Source: an uncultured bacterium
GTDB lineage: Bacteria; Verrucomicrobiota; Kiritimatiellia; CAIKKV01; CAITUY01
DNA: 60,377 nucleotides
Direction: 5' to 3'
NCBI GenBank assembly: GCA_903895695.1
Contig: CAITUY010000185.1
Coordinates: forward strand, 1 to 60,377
Below are positions 32,233 to 43,768 of the stretch, in pieces. Position numbers and translations under genes: made by a program. The notes beneath the pieces are model-generated. The model was given only the letters and a program-made list of their open reading frames with translations, had not been told where the DNA came from and made no database searches. How positions within the stretch are numbered: the first letter of the stretch is position 1; every line of letters starts with the position of its first letter.

Positions 32233-34124
32233 GGGACGATCACTCCGAACAGGGTGATGATGATCATCACCGCCACCGGATTGCTCCAGGCGGTGATTTT
32301 GCCTTCGCCGAAGACGGGGGACAGGTAGTAGCTGTTCAGCATGGCCGTCTCGGTCCCATCGGCGATGCCGCGGAACTCGTAACTTTGGGCCCCGCCCTCG
32401 ACGTTCTCGCCGCACAGGAACGGCAGGCGCAACTGGCTGCACCGGAAGAACAGGGAGGATATGACGATCGCCAACAAGACCACACCCAGGACCACGAAGA
32501 TCGGCCACGTCACGAGGCCGTCCACCGATTCGAGCAGCGTTCGCATGGTGGCATCGCCCACCTGGCCCACCATCTGGAGGCTTACGGGCTTGGCGATGTA
32601 GTGGTAGAGGGGCATGGCGGCAAGCGACCCCAGGATCACGGCGACGACCATCGTCAGCAGGACACCGATCTGCCAGCCGCTGACCTTCTCGATCGTGTAC
32701 GTTTCATGGTAGGAGGCGGTGGTGATGCGGCCGATCCACTTGGCCCAGAAGAAGACCGTGAGCGCGCTGCCGATGATGAAGAGAATCAGCACGGCGGGGG
32801 ACTGGGTGGCGGCCTCGATAGCCATCCACTTGCCGATGAGCATGCCGAACGGCGGGACCATCATGGATACCATGCCGACGATGGCGACGCTGGTGGTGAG
32901 CGGCATCTTGAACAGGATGCCGCCCATATCCTCGATGTGGCGGCTGCCGATGGTCTGCTCGATCGTACCCACGCAGAGGAAAAGCAGGGCCTTGGAGACG
33001 GCGTGGAAGATCAGGAGCATAAGGGCCGCGGCATAGGCGAGCGGCGTGTTGAGGGCGGCGCAGGAGGCGATCAGACCGAGGTTGGCGATGGTGGAGTAGG
33101 CCAGCACCTTCTTGCCGTTGCTTTGGCCGATGGCCAGGGCGCACGTGACAGCGAACGTGAAAGCGCCCGCCACGGCGACCACCGGCGCCAACTGCCCCAA
33201 GTGGGGGGCGATGCGCAGGATCAGGTACGAGCCGGCCTTGACCATGGTACTTGAGTGGAGCAGGGCGGAGACGGGCGTCGGGGCCACCATGGCGCCGAGC
33301 AGCCAGCTCTGGAAAGGCATCTGCGCCGACTTGGTCATCGTCGCCACGGCCAGCAGGGCGAGCGGGATCAGGGCTGCCGGGCTGGCCATGGCGGCCGACA
33401 GGCTCTCGGAGCCGGTGAGGCGGAGGGCCAGGTAGCCGCCCAGGCCCATCATCAGGCCGCCGAACACGTTGATCAGCAGGGCGCGCCGGGCGCTGGTGCG
33501 CGCTTCGTCCGTGCCGTCGTGGCCGATCAGGAAGAAGGAGCAGAGTGTGGTGCCTTCCCAGAAGATCCCGAGCCACTTCAGGTGGTCGACCAGGACCAGG
33601 CCATTCATGAGGCCCAGAAACGCGATGATAAAGAAGAAGAAACGGTTGGTGGAGGCGGCGGTGGTCGGGGCATGGTGCTCGTGTTGCCGCATGTAGCCGA
33701 TCGCGTAGAGAGCGATCAACGACCCGATCACGGAGACGATCAGGACCAGGATCGTTGAAAGCGGGTCGATTCGGATGACGGTCGCCACCGTCTCGTGTCC
33801 GCGCTCGAGCAGGTAACCGGCGGCTGCCAGGGCGAGTTGTATGACGGCCATGCCCATGACCAGCCAACTGCGGACCCGGAAGCCCAGAAAGAGGACCGTG
33901 ATGATGACCACGGGCTCGATGCCGGTAGCGATTTCGGTCACAAGAGGCGGCAGAGTGAGCGTAGCCGAGCCCTTAAGGGCCAGTTCTACGCCGGCGGCCA
34001 TGGTGGCCAGCGCGGCCACGACAACCAGCCCGTCGCGCCACCAGCCCCGGGGGCCTACAAGGATCAGTAAGGCCAGGGCCAGGGGCCCCAGTACCAGTGC
34101 GCCGATCAGCCATTCCTGTGTCAT
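32229..34124 (-). CDS. echA: Ech hydrogenase proton-pumping subunit (NuoL/antiporter-like)
   Basis: 631 residues and about 16 membrane helices. The antiporter core is clear: the Glu helix (WLGIFWEGTTLCSFFLIG), the Lys helices (ATMTKSAQMPFQSWLLGAM, then KVLAYSTIANLGLIASC) and the helix-breaking TPVSALLHSSTMVKAGSYL. It is the largest ion-translocating subunit, placed first in the echABCDEF order. Divergent from bipA across 282 bases in which no other gene is seen. Confidence 0.92.
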   Translation of the reverse strand: MTQEWLIGALVLGPLALALLILVGPRGWWRDGLVVVAALATMAAGVELALKGSATLTLPPLVTEIATGIEPVVIITVLFLGFRVRSWLVMGMAVIQLALAAAGYLLERGHETVATVIRIDPLSTILVLIVSVIGSLIALYAIGYMRQHEHHAPTTAASTNRFFFFIIAFLGLMNGLVLVDHLKWLGIFWEGTTLCSFFLIGHDGTDEARTSARRALLINVFGGLMMGLGGYLALRLTGSESLSAAMASPAALIPLALLAVATMTKSAQMPFQSWLLGAMVAPTPVSALLHSSTMVKAGSYLILRIAPHLGQLAPVVAVAGAFTFAVTCALAIGQSNGKKVLAYSTIANLGLIASCAALNTPLAYAAALMLLIFHAVSKALLFLCVGTIEQTIGSRHIEDMGGILFKMPLTTSVAIVGMVSMMVPPFGMLIGKWMAIEAATQSPAVLILFIIGSALTVFFWAKWIGRITTASYHETYTIEKVSGWQIGVLLTMVVAVILGSLAAMPLYHYIAKPVSLQMVGQVGDATMRTLLESVDGLVTWPIFVVLGVVLLAIVISSLFFRCSQLRLPFLCGENVEGGAQSYEFRGIADGTETAMLNSYYLSPVFGEGKITAWSNPVAVMIIITLFGVIVP

Positions 34125-34321
34125 GCTTCAACTCCTCGTCGTATGCCTGGGCCACATCGGCCACCAAACACGCCCCCGCGTCTGGTCAGGCAACCCCGAA
34201 AACCTATCGGCCAAAAAAGCGGGCTCAAACTATGCCCGAAGCAGCCGCCGCGCGTCAACGGCAATCTGGCCCCAGTACCGCCACATTTTGTCCTTCTTCC
34301 CAAGGCCTTCCCAAGGGCTGT

Positions 34322-34350
34322 TTGACATTCGTCCCGTGGTGGGGTAAGGT
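34322..34350 (+). promoter_or_regulatory. Sigma-70-like promoter for bipA
   Basis: A perfect TTGACA box (34322-34327) is followed after 17 bases by TAAGGT (34345-34350), about 56 bases before the bipA ATG. The -10 match is weak, so the -35 box carries most of the evidence. The rest of the 34125-34406 gap shows nothing else I can support. Confidence 0.5.
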
Positions 34351-34406
34351 ATGGCTGCTCTGGTGAGTTACGCAAGCCTGCGCTGGCGTCCCCCCTGAAA
34401 GTTAAT

Positions 34407-36209
34407 ATGCATCGTCCTGATTTGATTCGAAATGTCGCCATTGTGGCGCACGTTGACCATGGCAAGACCACGCTCGTGGACAAGTTGCTCAAGCAGAGCG
34501 GCATGTTCCGCGACAACGAGTTCGTTGCCGAGCGCCTGATGGATTCGATCGACCTCGAGCGCGAGCGTGGCATTACGATTGCCTCCAAGAACGGATCCTT
34601 CCAGTACGGCGAGCACACGATCAACATCATCGACACGCCCGGTCATGCCGACTTTGGCGGCCAGGTGGAGCGCGTGTTGCAGATGGCCGACGGCGCTCTT
34701 CTGCTCGTCGACGCCCAGGAAGGGCCCATGCCGCAGACGTTCTTCGTACTGAAGAAGGTGCTGGCGCGCAACCTCCCCGTCATCGTGGTCGTGAACAAGA
34801 TCGACAAGCCCGCGGCACGGATTGATTGGACGGTCAATCAGGTGTTCGACCTGTTCGTGAAGCTGAATGCCCCGGACGCAACCCTCGACTTCCACACGCT
34901 CTATGCTTCCGCCACCGGCGGGTTCGCGTCAGCCGACCCTCACCAACGGGGCACGGACATGCGGCCGCTGCTCGACGCGATCATCAAATACATCCCCATG
35001 CCCGGCGGCGATCCTGCGGCACCCCTGCAACTGCAGGTCAGTTCCATTGACCATTCGCCGTTTATGGGCCGGCTGGGAATCGGCAAGATCACCTCGGGCT
35101 CCATCAAGACCGGAATGCCGGTGGTGGTGGCCAACATGGGCGGCAAGCTGGATCCCACGCGCATTACCAAGCTTTATCGCTTCGTCAGCAACCAGAAGGT
35201 CGAGACGGAGGAGGCCGGCCTGGGTGAGGTGGTCGCTGTAGCTGGTCTGGACACGGTGGCCATCGGCGACACCTACACCGATCCCGAGTTTCCGCGGCCG
35301 GTCGCCTCGATCCCGGTCGATCCGCCCACCGTTTCGATGAATTTCATCGTCAACAATTCTCCTTTTGCCGGTACTGAGGGCACGTTTTCCACGTCCATTC
35401 ACGTTGCCGACCGGCTGAAGCGTGAGGCCTTGAGTGATGTGGCACTTGAGCTCGAACCCCTGGGCGATGGGACCGGGCACAAGGTGTCCGGCCGCGGCGA
35501 ACTGCACCTCTCCATCCTGATCGAGAAGATGCGCCGCGAAGGTTATGAATTTCAGGTCAGTTGCCCTCTCGTTATCTACCGGGACAAGGACGGCCAGACG
35601 TTGGAACCCTACGAGGAACTGACCGTCGACGTGGCCGAGGAATACATGGGCGCCGTCATTGAAAAGCTCGGGCTTCGCAAGGGTATCATGCTCGAGATGG
35701 AGAAGGGGACCGGGACAGGCATGAACCGGCTCAAGTACCGGATTCCCACGCGCGGCCTGCTCGGGTTCAAGTCGGAGTTCATGTCGGACACCCGGGGGAT
35801 GGGCGTCCTGACTTACATCTTTCTCGAATACGGGCCGTTCGCTGGCGAGATGCGTAAACGTCGAAACGGCGTGCTGGTCTCAATGGACAGCTGTTCCACC
35901 GTCTCCTATGCGCTTTTCAACCTGCAGAAGCGCGGCAAGCTGTTCATGGGGCCCGGGATCCGGGTGCAGAAAGGGCAGATCGTCGGCGAGCACTGCCGCG
36001 ACAACGATCTGACCGTCAACCCGGCCAAGGGCAAACAGCTCACGAATATCCGCGCAGCGGGTTCGGACGAGAATATCATTCTCACGCCCCCGACACGCAT
36101 GAGCCTCGAAGACTGCATCGCCTATATCAACGAGGATGAACTCGTTGAGGTCACGCCGAAGAACGTCCGGTTGCGCAAGGACCCTAAGGTCCGCAAGACG
36201 GCGGCATAG
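34407..36209 (+). CDS. bipA: Ribosome-associated GTPase BipA/TypA
   Basis: 600 residues, the standard length. GTPase motifs: AHVDHGKTT (14-22), RERGITI, DTPGH and NKIDKP. EF-G-like domains II, III and V follow, with the BipA-specific C-terminal domain (PTRMSLEDCIAYINEDELVEVTPKNVRLRK). A translational GTPase that assists ribosome assembly and growth under stress or cold. Confidence 0.97.
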   Translation: MHRPDLIRNVAIVAHVDHGKTTLVDKLLKQSGMFRDNEFVAERLMDSIDLERERGITIASKNGSFQYGEHTINIIDTPGHADFGGQVERVLQMADGALLLVDAQEGPMPQTFFVLKKVLARNLPVIVVVNKIDKPAARIDWTVNQVFDLFVKLNAPDATLDFHTLYASATGGFASADPHQRGTDMRPLLDAIIKYIPMPGGDPAAPLQLQVSSIDHSPFMGRLGIGKITSGSIKTGMPVVVANMGGKLDPTRITKLYRFVSNQKVETEEAGLGEVVAVAGLDTVAIGDTYTDPEFPRPVASIPVDPPTVSMNFIVNNSPFAGTEGTFSTSIHVADRLKREALSDVALELEPLGDGTGHKVSGRGELHLSILIEKMRREGYEFQVSCPLVIYRDKDGQTLEPYEELTVDVAEEYMGAVIEKLGLRKGIMLEMEKGTGTGMNRLKYRIPTRGLLGFKSEFMSDTRGMGVLTYIFLEYGPFAGEMRKRRNGVLVSMDSCSTVSYALFNLQKRGKLFMGPGIRVQKGQIVGEHCRDNDLTVNPAKGKQLTNIRAAGSDENIILTPPTRMSLEDCIAYINEDELVEVTPKNVRLRKDPKVRKTAA

Positions 36210-36212
36210 ACG

Positions 36213-36296
36213 GTGAACTTGCCAGTGAACAGTCAACAGTGAACGGTGCACGCGCCTTTTGAGAGTCCTTCTATCGGCGGGGCCGGAGCCCCTACC
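36213..36296. repeat. Composite of two repeat families
   Basis: Directly after bipA, AACAGTGAACGG-type words (36213-36250) adjoin a half copy of the GGTAGGGCG palindrome (right arm CGGCGGGGCCGGAGCCCCTACC, 36275-36296). Two different dispersed families in one gap suggests repeated insertion into intergenic space. Confidence 0.55.
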
Positions 36297-36346
36297 TGCT
36301 TGCATCGGCGCCTGCATCACCCTGGCGCTGCCGACGCAATAGCTCC

Positions 36347-37069
36347 TCACTTCATCCGCTTGAGCAGGTCTTCCTCGGCGCCGACCATGGCCTGCATCAT
36401 GCCGGCCGCCGTCTCCGCCTGCCGTAGCTCGGTCAGCATGTTCGTGTTCTGATACAGCGAGCAGAGCCGGGCCAGCGTATGCAGGTGGATCCGGTCGTCC
36501 TGGCAGCAGACCAGGAAGAACAGGTCGGTTGAGGTGCCGTCCTGGGCGCCGAAGTGGATCGGCTGCAGGGTCCGGCCGAGCGCGATGAACGAATCGGCAA
36601 ACATGTAGGGGGTGTGGTGGCGGGGGTGGAGCAGGGCCAGGCCGCCCGGCAACGCCGTCGAGCAGAGGCGTTCCCGTTCCTCCAAAGTCTCGAGCAACTC
36701 GCGCGGGTCTGAGACGAGATCGGTCGACTCCGCCAGCGCCACCATATCGCGCTGCACCGAGGCCTTGGTGCGGGAATGCAGTTCGGGATCGATACGCTCG
36801 ACGGTCATCAGTTGCGGGAGCAGCGGCCCTTGCAGTGCGATGGCATGCACGCTGGCGGACGAGATGGCGTGATAGTCGTGCAAGGCCTTGAGCGGCAGGC
36901 CCAGAATGCGCTGGGATGCCCAGGCGTCGATGTCCTTCCGCCGGAACATGACGCGCGACCCTTGGTGCTCGGCCGGGATTTCATCGTGTTTGACGAGTCG
37001 CTCGACGGCGGCGAGTGAAAGATGGAGATACTCGGCCGCTTCGGGCATCGTCAACATTCGGTGAGGCAT
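36347..37069 (-). CDS. Helix-turn-helix domain fused to PTS EIIA domain
   Basis: 240 residues from MPHRMLTMPEAAEYL. Residues 5-55 are an excisionase/MerR-like DNA-binding domain (LTMPEAAEYLHLSLAAVERLVKHDEIPAEHQGSRVMFRRKDIDAW). Residues about 80-235 resemble a fructose/nitrogen-type EIIA: LPGGLALLHPRHHTPYMFADSFIALGRTLQPI, where the phospho-accepting His should be HPRH, and FFLVCCQDDRIHLHTLARL. No EIIB or EIIC genes are nearby, so a regulatory phosphorelay role like PtsN is more likely than sugar uptake. It ends the same strand unit as the stress protein gene 10 bases upstream. Confidence 0.8.
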   Translation of the reverse strand: MPHRMLTMPEAAEYLHLSLAAVERLVKHDEIPAEHQGSRVMFRRKDIDAWASQRILGLPLKALHDYHAISSASVHAIALQGPLLPQLMTVERIDPELHSRTKASVQRDMVALAESTDLVSDPRELLETLEERERLCSTALPGGLALLHPRHHTPYMFADSFIALGRTLQPIHFGAQDGTSTDLFFLVCCQDDRIHLHTLARLCSLYQNTNMLTELRQAETAAGMMQAMVGAEEDLLKRMK

Positions 37070-37079
37070 GGTGGTTCCC

Positions 37080-37922
37080 TTACCGCACGAGCAGTGCGGG
37101 CAGCGCCGAATCTGCCAGAATGCGCAAGGTCGTGCAACCGACAAACCATTCGCGTACCCGGCTGTGACTGTGTGCGCCCATGACAATCAGGTCCGCCTTC
37201 ACTTCGCCCGCAGTCGCCACGATCGCCTCCGCAGCATTGCCGTCGCGCACGAGAGGCGTCACTCCCGGCAGACGCGTTCTGGCCGCCTCGGCGGCGAGTT
37301 CGGCCACCTTCCGTGCCGTGTTCGCGTCCGTCTTCTCGGCTACAGACAGGACGGTCAGGGAGGCACCGAGGCGCACGGCCAGATCGGCGCCGGCATCGAC
37401 AGCTTTGGCGGCGAGGGGACTGCCGTCGGTAGCGGCCAGAATGGTCGTGATCGGCTTGAAGCTGACGGGCGTCACAAGGCACGGCACGGCGGCACGGCGG
37501 ACGACCCGTTCGGCGATTGAGCCGACCAACTCGCGTCCGAACTCCTCGTTTTCACCGCGTTGTCCCAGGACCAGCAGGTCCACGCCGGCGTGCCGTTCCA
37601 GGATTATGTGCAGGGGGTGCCCTGTCTCGACGGTACAGGTCGCCTCGACCCCCTTTTCGGCGGCATGTGCTGTGAACCACTGGCAGACGGTGCGGCCCTT
37701 TTCCTCCATGAGATTCCGGAAGTTCGGCATGCTCGCGAAGTATTCCGCCGCGCCGATCATGCCGGACACATCAGCCAGGAGAGGGCCTTCGATTACGCGG
37801 ACGTCCAGCACATGCAGGGCCGTGAGACGGGCGGGTAGGGCTTTGGCCAGGAACAGACCGTACTCGCACGCCGTTTCTCCGTACGGGGAGCCGTCAGTAC
37901 AGACAAGGAGTTGGGTGAACAT
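37080..37922 (-). CDS. Tandem universal stress protein
   Basis: 280 residues with two USP domains. The first (1-150) starts FTQLLVCTDGSPYGETACEYGL and has LVLGQRGENEEFGRELVGSIAERVVRRA. The second (155-280) starts ITTILAATDGSPLAAKAVDAGA and has LIVMGAHSHSRVREWFVGCTTLRIL. The second domain keeps G-x2-G-like ATP-binding spacing only partly. Start at MFTQLL; an in-frame start 24 codons earlier is improbable. Likely co-transcribed with the HTH-EIIA gene. Confidence 0.9.
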   Translation of the reverse strand: MFTQLLVCTDGSPYGETACEYGLFLAKALPARLTALHVLDVRVIEGPLLADVSGMIGAAEYFASMPNFRNLMEEKGRTVCQWFTAHAAEKGVEATCTVETGHPLHIILERHAGVDLLVLGQRGENEEFGRELVGSIAERVVRRAAVPCLVTPVSFKPITTILAATDGSPLAAKAVDAGADLAVRLGASLTVLSVAEKTDANTARKVAELAAEAARTRLPGVTPLVRDGNAAEAIVATAGEVKADLIVMGAHSHSRVREWFVGCTTLRILADSALPALLVR

Positions 37923-38072
37923 GGCGCACCTCCCGGACGGCGGGCTAATGCTCTCCGTCCAACTCCATACTAGCGCGAATCGGGCGCGTGGCAAGTGCCT
38001 GCAGCAGTCGTTACCGCTTGCCCGGGCCGGCGGGCTTGGTATGATGCCGGCCCTTTTACGCGAAGGAGACCC

Positions 38073-39335
38073 ATGAAGAGCACGGCACTGCGATTGTATG
38101 GCAAGAGCGATTTGCGGCTGGAGACGTTCGAGCTACCCGAGCCCACGGACGACGAGATTGTGGCGGAAATCGTTACCAACTCGGTATGCATGTCGGACCA
38201 CAAGGCGGCGTTGCAGGGGCCGGACCACAAGCGCGTGCCCAACGATGTTGCGGTCAACCCCACGATCATCGGGCACGAGTTCGCCGGTTATATCCGCAAG
38301 GTCGGCAAACGTTGGGCGAAGCAGTTCCGGGCCGGCCAGAAGTTCAGCATCCAGCCCGCGCTCGGATACAAGGGGTCGCTTGACGCGCCGGGATACTCTT
38401 TCCGTTGGATCGGCGGGGACGCCAGTCACGTGATCATTCCTTCGTGCGTGATGGAGATGGACTGCCTGCTGCCGTACGAAGGCGATGCGTTCTTCAAGGC
38501 GTCACTGGCTGAACCGATGTCCTGCATCGTCGGCGCCTGCCACGCGCAATATCACACGAAGTACGGCAGCTACCAGCATGTCATGGGAATCGTCGAGGGT
38601 GGGGCGTGCGCGATCCTTGCGGGCGCTGGGCCGATGGGCATGGGCTGCATCGACTACCTGGTGCAGGGCCCGCGCAAGCCGGGACTGATCGTGGTGACGG
38701 ACATCGACCAGCCGCGGATTGACCGGGCGGCCAGCCTGATGACAGTGGCCGATGCGGCGAAGCACGGGGTGAAGCTCGTCTACCTGAACACGGCCAAGGA
38801 GAGCAACCCCGTGGCCGCCATGAAGGCCCTGGCGGGTGAGAAGGCGTTTGACGACGTGTTCGTGTTTGCCCCGGTGGCGCCGGTCGTCGAGCAGGCCGAC
38901 GCGATTCTCGGGCGGAACGGGTGCCTCAACTTCTTCGCGGGACCCACCAAGACCGACTTCTCGGCGCGTTTCAACTTCTATAACGTCCATTACGCCGAGA
39001 CGCACCTGGTCGGGACCTCGGGCGGCAACACCGACGACATGCGCGAATCGCTGCAACTGATGGCGGCGGGCCGGATCAATCCGGCCGCCATGATCACGCA
39101 CATCGGCGGGATCACGGCAGCGCGCGACACGGTGCTCAAGCTGCACGAAATCCCGGGCGGCAAGAAACTCATCTATACGCACTACGATTTCCCGTTGATG
39201 GCGATCGACGATCTGGCCAAGTCCGCCGACCCTGTATTCCGCACACTGGGCGAGTACTGCGCCAGTCATCAGGGCTTGTGGAATCTCGAGGCCGAACGTT
39301 ACCTGATTGAGCACGCTCCCAAGTACGAAGGGTGA
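38073..39335 (+). CDS. Zinc-type alcohol dehydrogenase family, sorbose-1-phosphate reductase-like
   Basis: 420 residues with GAAGGAG before the ATG. It has the medium-chain dehydrogenase layout: GroES-like N-part with zinc ligands around VCMSDHKA and GHEFAGYI, then the coenzyme-binding GAGPMGMGCIDYL and VVTDIDQPR. The long inserts and FNFYNVHYAETHLVGTSGGNTDDM resemble L-sorbose-1-phosphate reductase (SorE) and related sugar-phosphate dehydrogenases. It would use NAD(P)H on a sugar phosphate or polyol phosphate; the substrate is not certain. No sugar transporter is adjacent. Confidence 0.8.
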   Translation: MKSTALRLYGKSDLRLETFELPEPTDDEIVAEIVTNSVCMSDHKAALQGPDHKRVPNDVAVNPTIIGHEFAGYIRKVGKRWAKQFRAGQKFSIQPALGYKGSLDAPGYSFRWIGGDASHVIIPSCVMEMDCLLPYEGDAFFKASLAEPMSCIVGACHAQYHTKYGSYQHVMGIVEGGACAILAGAGPMGMGCIDYLVQGPRKPGLIVVTDIDQPRIDRAASLMTVADAAKHGVKLVYLNTAKESNPVAAMKALAGEKAFDDVFVFAPVAPVVEQADAILGRNGCLNFFAGPTKTDFSARFNFYNVHYAETHLVGTSGGNTDDMRESLQLMAAGRINPAAMITHIGGITAARDTVLKLHEIPGGKKLIYTHYDFPLMAIDDLAKSADPVFRTLGEYCASHQGLWNLEAERYLIEHAPKYEG

Positions 39336-39662
39336 AGGGGTCCCCGTGCTTGGCACGGTGTGCTTGGTTGGTCAAAGTGCCCCACGTGACTCGTTGGATC
39401 ACTGCGACAGTGCGACAATGCGCCTGTCCGGACGCGCCAACAGCGCGACATTGTGACCCTTTTATTCTGTGGCACCACAAGGACCATTCTGCAACAGATA
39501 TTTTGTTATGATTTTGTATTGCAATGAGTTGTGCTGTGATTCCCTGCCCAGCTGTTTTGTCATGGCACGATGACTGCTTACTAACGAACGCGTTGCCCGA
39601 TTACTCGGGAACAGGGCGTTTAGGACAAGCCGGCGGTGAGCCGCCGTTACGAGGATAAAGCC
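39336..39662. other. Intergenic region upstream of dnaK
   Basis: No gene seen. A small hairpin CCGTGC/GCACGG (39344-39358) lies just after the dehydrogenase and has no T-run. An AT-rich block (39480-39560) with TATGAT at 39507-39512 is the likely promoter area, but no convincing -35 box or CIRCE operator is present. A CGGCGG/CCGCCG hairpin (about 39632-39647) sits in the leader just before the dnaK ribosome site. Confidence 0.5.
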
Positions 39663-41588
39663 ATGGCAAAAGTACTTGGAATCGACTTGGGAACCACCAA
39701 CTCGTGCATGGCGGTGATGGAGGGCGGTGAGCCGGTGGTGATCCCCAATGCGGAAGGCATGAGGACGACGCCGTCCGTGGTGGCCTTCACGAAGACAGGC
39801 GAGCGGCTCGTCGGGCAGGCGGCCAAACGGCAGGCCATCACCAACCCGCACAACACCGTCTACTCGATCAAGCGGTTCATGGGCCGTAAGTATGACGAAG
39901 TGGCCCACGAGATTTCGTTGGTGCCATACAAGGTGATCCGCGCGAAGAACGGGGACGCGCACGTCCAGATCGCCGACAATGTCTATTCCCCGCCTGAAAT
40001 CTCCTCGATGATCCTGCAGAAGTTGCGGGCGGATGCCGAGGCCTACCTGGGCGAGAAGATCACCCAGGCGGTCGTCACGGTTCCGGCCTACTTCAACGAC
40101 AGCCAGCGCCAGGCGACCAAGGATGCGGGCCGGATTGCCGGTATCGACGTGCTGCGGATCATCAACGAGCCCACGGCCGCGTCGCTCGCGTACGGGCTCG
40201 ACAAGAAGAAGGACGAGAAGATCGCCGTGTACGACTTGGGCGGCGGCACGTTCGATGTTTCCGTTCTGGATATCGGTGAAGGCGTCTTCGAGGTCAAGGC
40301 CACGAACGGCGATACGCATCTGGGCGGCGACGATTTCGATGACGCGATCATCAAGTGGCTGGCCGCGGAGTTCAAGAAGGACGAAGGCATCGACCTGTCC
40401 AAGGATGCCATGGCCATGCAGCGCCTCAAGGAGGCGTCGGAAAAGGCCAAGTGCGAGCTATCGAGCGCCCAGCAGACCGAGATTAACCTGCCGTTCATCA
40501 CGGCTGACGCGAGCGGTCCGAAGCACCTGAACAAGACGCTGACGCGCGCAAAGATGGAGCAATTGGTTGAGTCGCTCGTCGAGCGGACCACCAACCCGGT
40601 GCGGGCGTGCATGAAAGATGCGGGCCTGAGCACGGTCGACGAGGTCGTGCTGGTGGGCGGCATGACGCGCATGCCGAAAGTGCAGGATATGGCGCGGCAG
40701 TTGTTCAACAAGGAACCCCACAAGGGTGTCAACCCGGACGAAGTCGTGGCCGTGGGCGCGTCGATCCAGGGCGGCATTCTCAAGGGCGAGGTGAAGGACG
40801 TGCTGCTCCTCGACGTCACGCCGCTGACCCTGGGCATCGAGACCCTCGGCAAGGTGTTCACGCCGATCATCGAGCGCAACACGACCGTGCCGACCAAGAA
40901 GACGGAGATCTTCAGCACGGCGTCGGACAATCAGCCTTCGGTGGAGATTCACGTGTTGCAGGGCGAGCGCAAGATGGCCGACCAGAACAAGACCATCGGT
41001 CGCTTCCACCTTGACGGCATCCCGCCGGCCGCGCGCGGCGTGCCGCAGGTTGAGGTCACCTTCGATATCGACGCCAACGGCATCCTGCACGTGTCGGCCA
41101 AGGACTTGGGTACCGGCCGCGAGCAGAAGATCACGATCACGGCTTCGAGCGGCCTGAACGAAAAAGACATTCAGGACATGGTCAAGGACGCGGAGTCGCA
41201 TGCCGAGGAAGACCGCAAGTGGCGGGAGGCGGCGGAAGCCCGGAACATGGCGGACAATCTTGTCTACCAGACCGAGAAGCTGCTCAAGGACCAGGGCGAG
41301 AAGATCGCGGCCGACAAGAAGAAACCGGTGCTTGACGCCATCGAGACCGTGAAGACGGCCCTCAAGGGCGATGATGCCGATGCGATCAAATCCGCCATGG
41401 AAGGCCTGAACAATGCCATGCAGGCGGTGTCGTCCGAGCTCTACTCGCAGGCCAAGACGGCCCACGGGGCGCCGGGCGAAGCGGCCGGTGGCGCCGGGGA
41501 AGCCAAGGGCGGCGAGAAGGCGGCCGGCGGCAAGGATGGCGACGTGATCGACGCCGATTTCGAGATGGTAGACGACAAGAAGAAGTAG
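39663..41588 (+). CDS. dnaK: Chaperone DnaK (Hsp70)
   Basis: 641 residues. ATPase signatures: [14 protein letters not shown] start [33 protein letters not shown] and [14 protein letters not shown]. The substrate-binding domain has [31 protein letters not shown] Gly/Ala-rich lid tail ends [11 protein letters not shown]. It folds proteins together with DnaJ and GrpE, which are not in this window. The ATG has an AGGATAAAG leader; an upstream in-frame start at 39636 lacks a ribosome site. Confidence 0.97.
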   Translation: MAKVLGIDLGTTNSCMAVMEGGEPVVIPNAEGMRTTPSVVAFTKTGERLVGQAAKRQAITNPHNTVYSIKRFMGRKYDEVAHEISLVPYKVIRAKNGDAHVQIADNVYSPPEISSMILQKLRADAEAYLGEKITQAVVTVPAYFNDSQRQATKDAGRIAGIDVLRIINEPTAASLAYGLDKKKDEKIAVYDLGGGTFDVSVLDIGEGVFEVKATNGDTHLGGDDFDDAIIKWLAAEFKKDEGIDLSKDAMAMQRLKEASEKAKCELSSAQQTEINLPFITADASGPKHLNKTLTRAKMEQLVESLVERTTNPVRACMKDAGLSTVDEVVLVGGMTRMPKVQDMARQLFNKEPHKGVNPDEVVAVGASIQGGILKGEVKDVLLLDVTPLTLGIETLGKVFTPIIERNTTVPTKKTEIFSTASDNQPSVEIHVLQGERKMADQNKTIGRFHLDGIPPAARGVPQVEVTFDIDANGILHVSAKDLGTGREQKITITASSGLNEKDIQDMVKDAESHAEEDRKWREAAEARNMADNLVYQTEKLLKDQGEKIAADKKKPVLDAIETVKTALKGDDADAIKSAMEGLNNAMQAVSSELYSQAKTAHGAPGEAAGGAGEAKGGEKAAGGKDGDVIDADFEMVDDKKK

Positions 41589-41601
41589 ACAGAAGTGTCG
41601 C

Positions 41602-41627
41602 TCGGTCCCGGCGGGTTCCGGGACCGA
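41602..41627 (+). terminator. Hairpin after dnaK (terminator-like)
   Basis: A perfect 10-base stem TCGGTCCCGG/CCGGGACCGA with a 6-base loop, 13 bases after the dnaK stop. No T-run follows, so it may be a weak terminator or an mRNA-processing hairpin ahead of groES. Confidence 0.5.
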
Positions 41628-41681
41628 TTGGGTCGGTACACTAGTAAACCGTTACGAGAACAGTGAGAAAGGAGCAACGCG

Positions 41682-41972
41682 ATGATGAAGGTTAAACCGT
41701 TGGCTGATCGAGTGCTGGTCGAGCCCAAGAAGGAAGACGAAGTGAAGAAGGGGGGAATTATCATCCCCGACAGCGCGAAAGAGAAACCCATGCAGGGCAC
41801 CGTGATCGCGGTGGGCACCGGCAAGCGCGATGAGGACGGCAAGTTGATCCCGTTCACCGTCAAGGTGGGCGACACGATTCTGATGCCCAAGTACGGCGGC
41901 ACGGAAATCAAGATCGACGACAAGGAATACCAGATCATGCGCGAGGAAGACATCCTCGGGATTTTGGAATAA
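41682..41972 (+). CDS. groES: Co-chaperonin GroES
   Basis: 96 residues, normal length. [32 protein letters not shown] matches the GroES start with the mobile loop. [34 protein letters not shown] matches the C-terminal beta strands. It caps the GroEL chamber. AGAAAGGAG precedes the ATG. No CIRCE repeat is visible upstream. Confidence 0.97.
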   Translation: MMKVKPLADRVLVEPKKEDEVKKGGIIIPDSAKEKPMQGTVIAVGTGKRDEDGKLIPFTVKVGDTILMPKYGGTEIKIDDKEYQIMREEDILGILE

Positions 41973-42013
41973 TCCCCGGAAACGCGCCAAAAGACTAACA
42001 TAAGGAGATACCA

Positions 42014-43681
<1,668 letters not shown>

Positions 43682-43716
43682 GACAGTCACCAACCGTAAC
43701 AACGGTTGACGACGAT

Positions 43717-43753
43717 AAGCGGGGCGCGTATACTACGCCCCGCTTATTTTTTT
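43717..43753 (+). terminator. Intrinsic terminator after groEL
   Basis: A 10-base perfect stem AAGCGGGGCG/CGCCCCGCTT with a 9-base loop, followed by A and seven T. It ends 15 bases before the rpoZ ATG, so rpoZ needs its own promoter or readthrough. Confidence 0.88.
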
Positions 43754-43768
43754 CTACGGAGGTGGACA

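Noticed and set aside
39336..39662. Search for a CIRCE operator before dnaK or groES
   Set aside because: No TTAGCACTC-N9-GAGTGCTAA-type inverted repeat was found in either leader.
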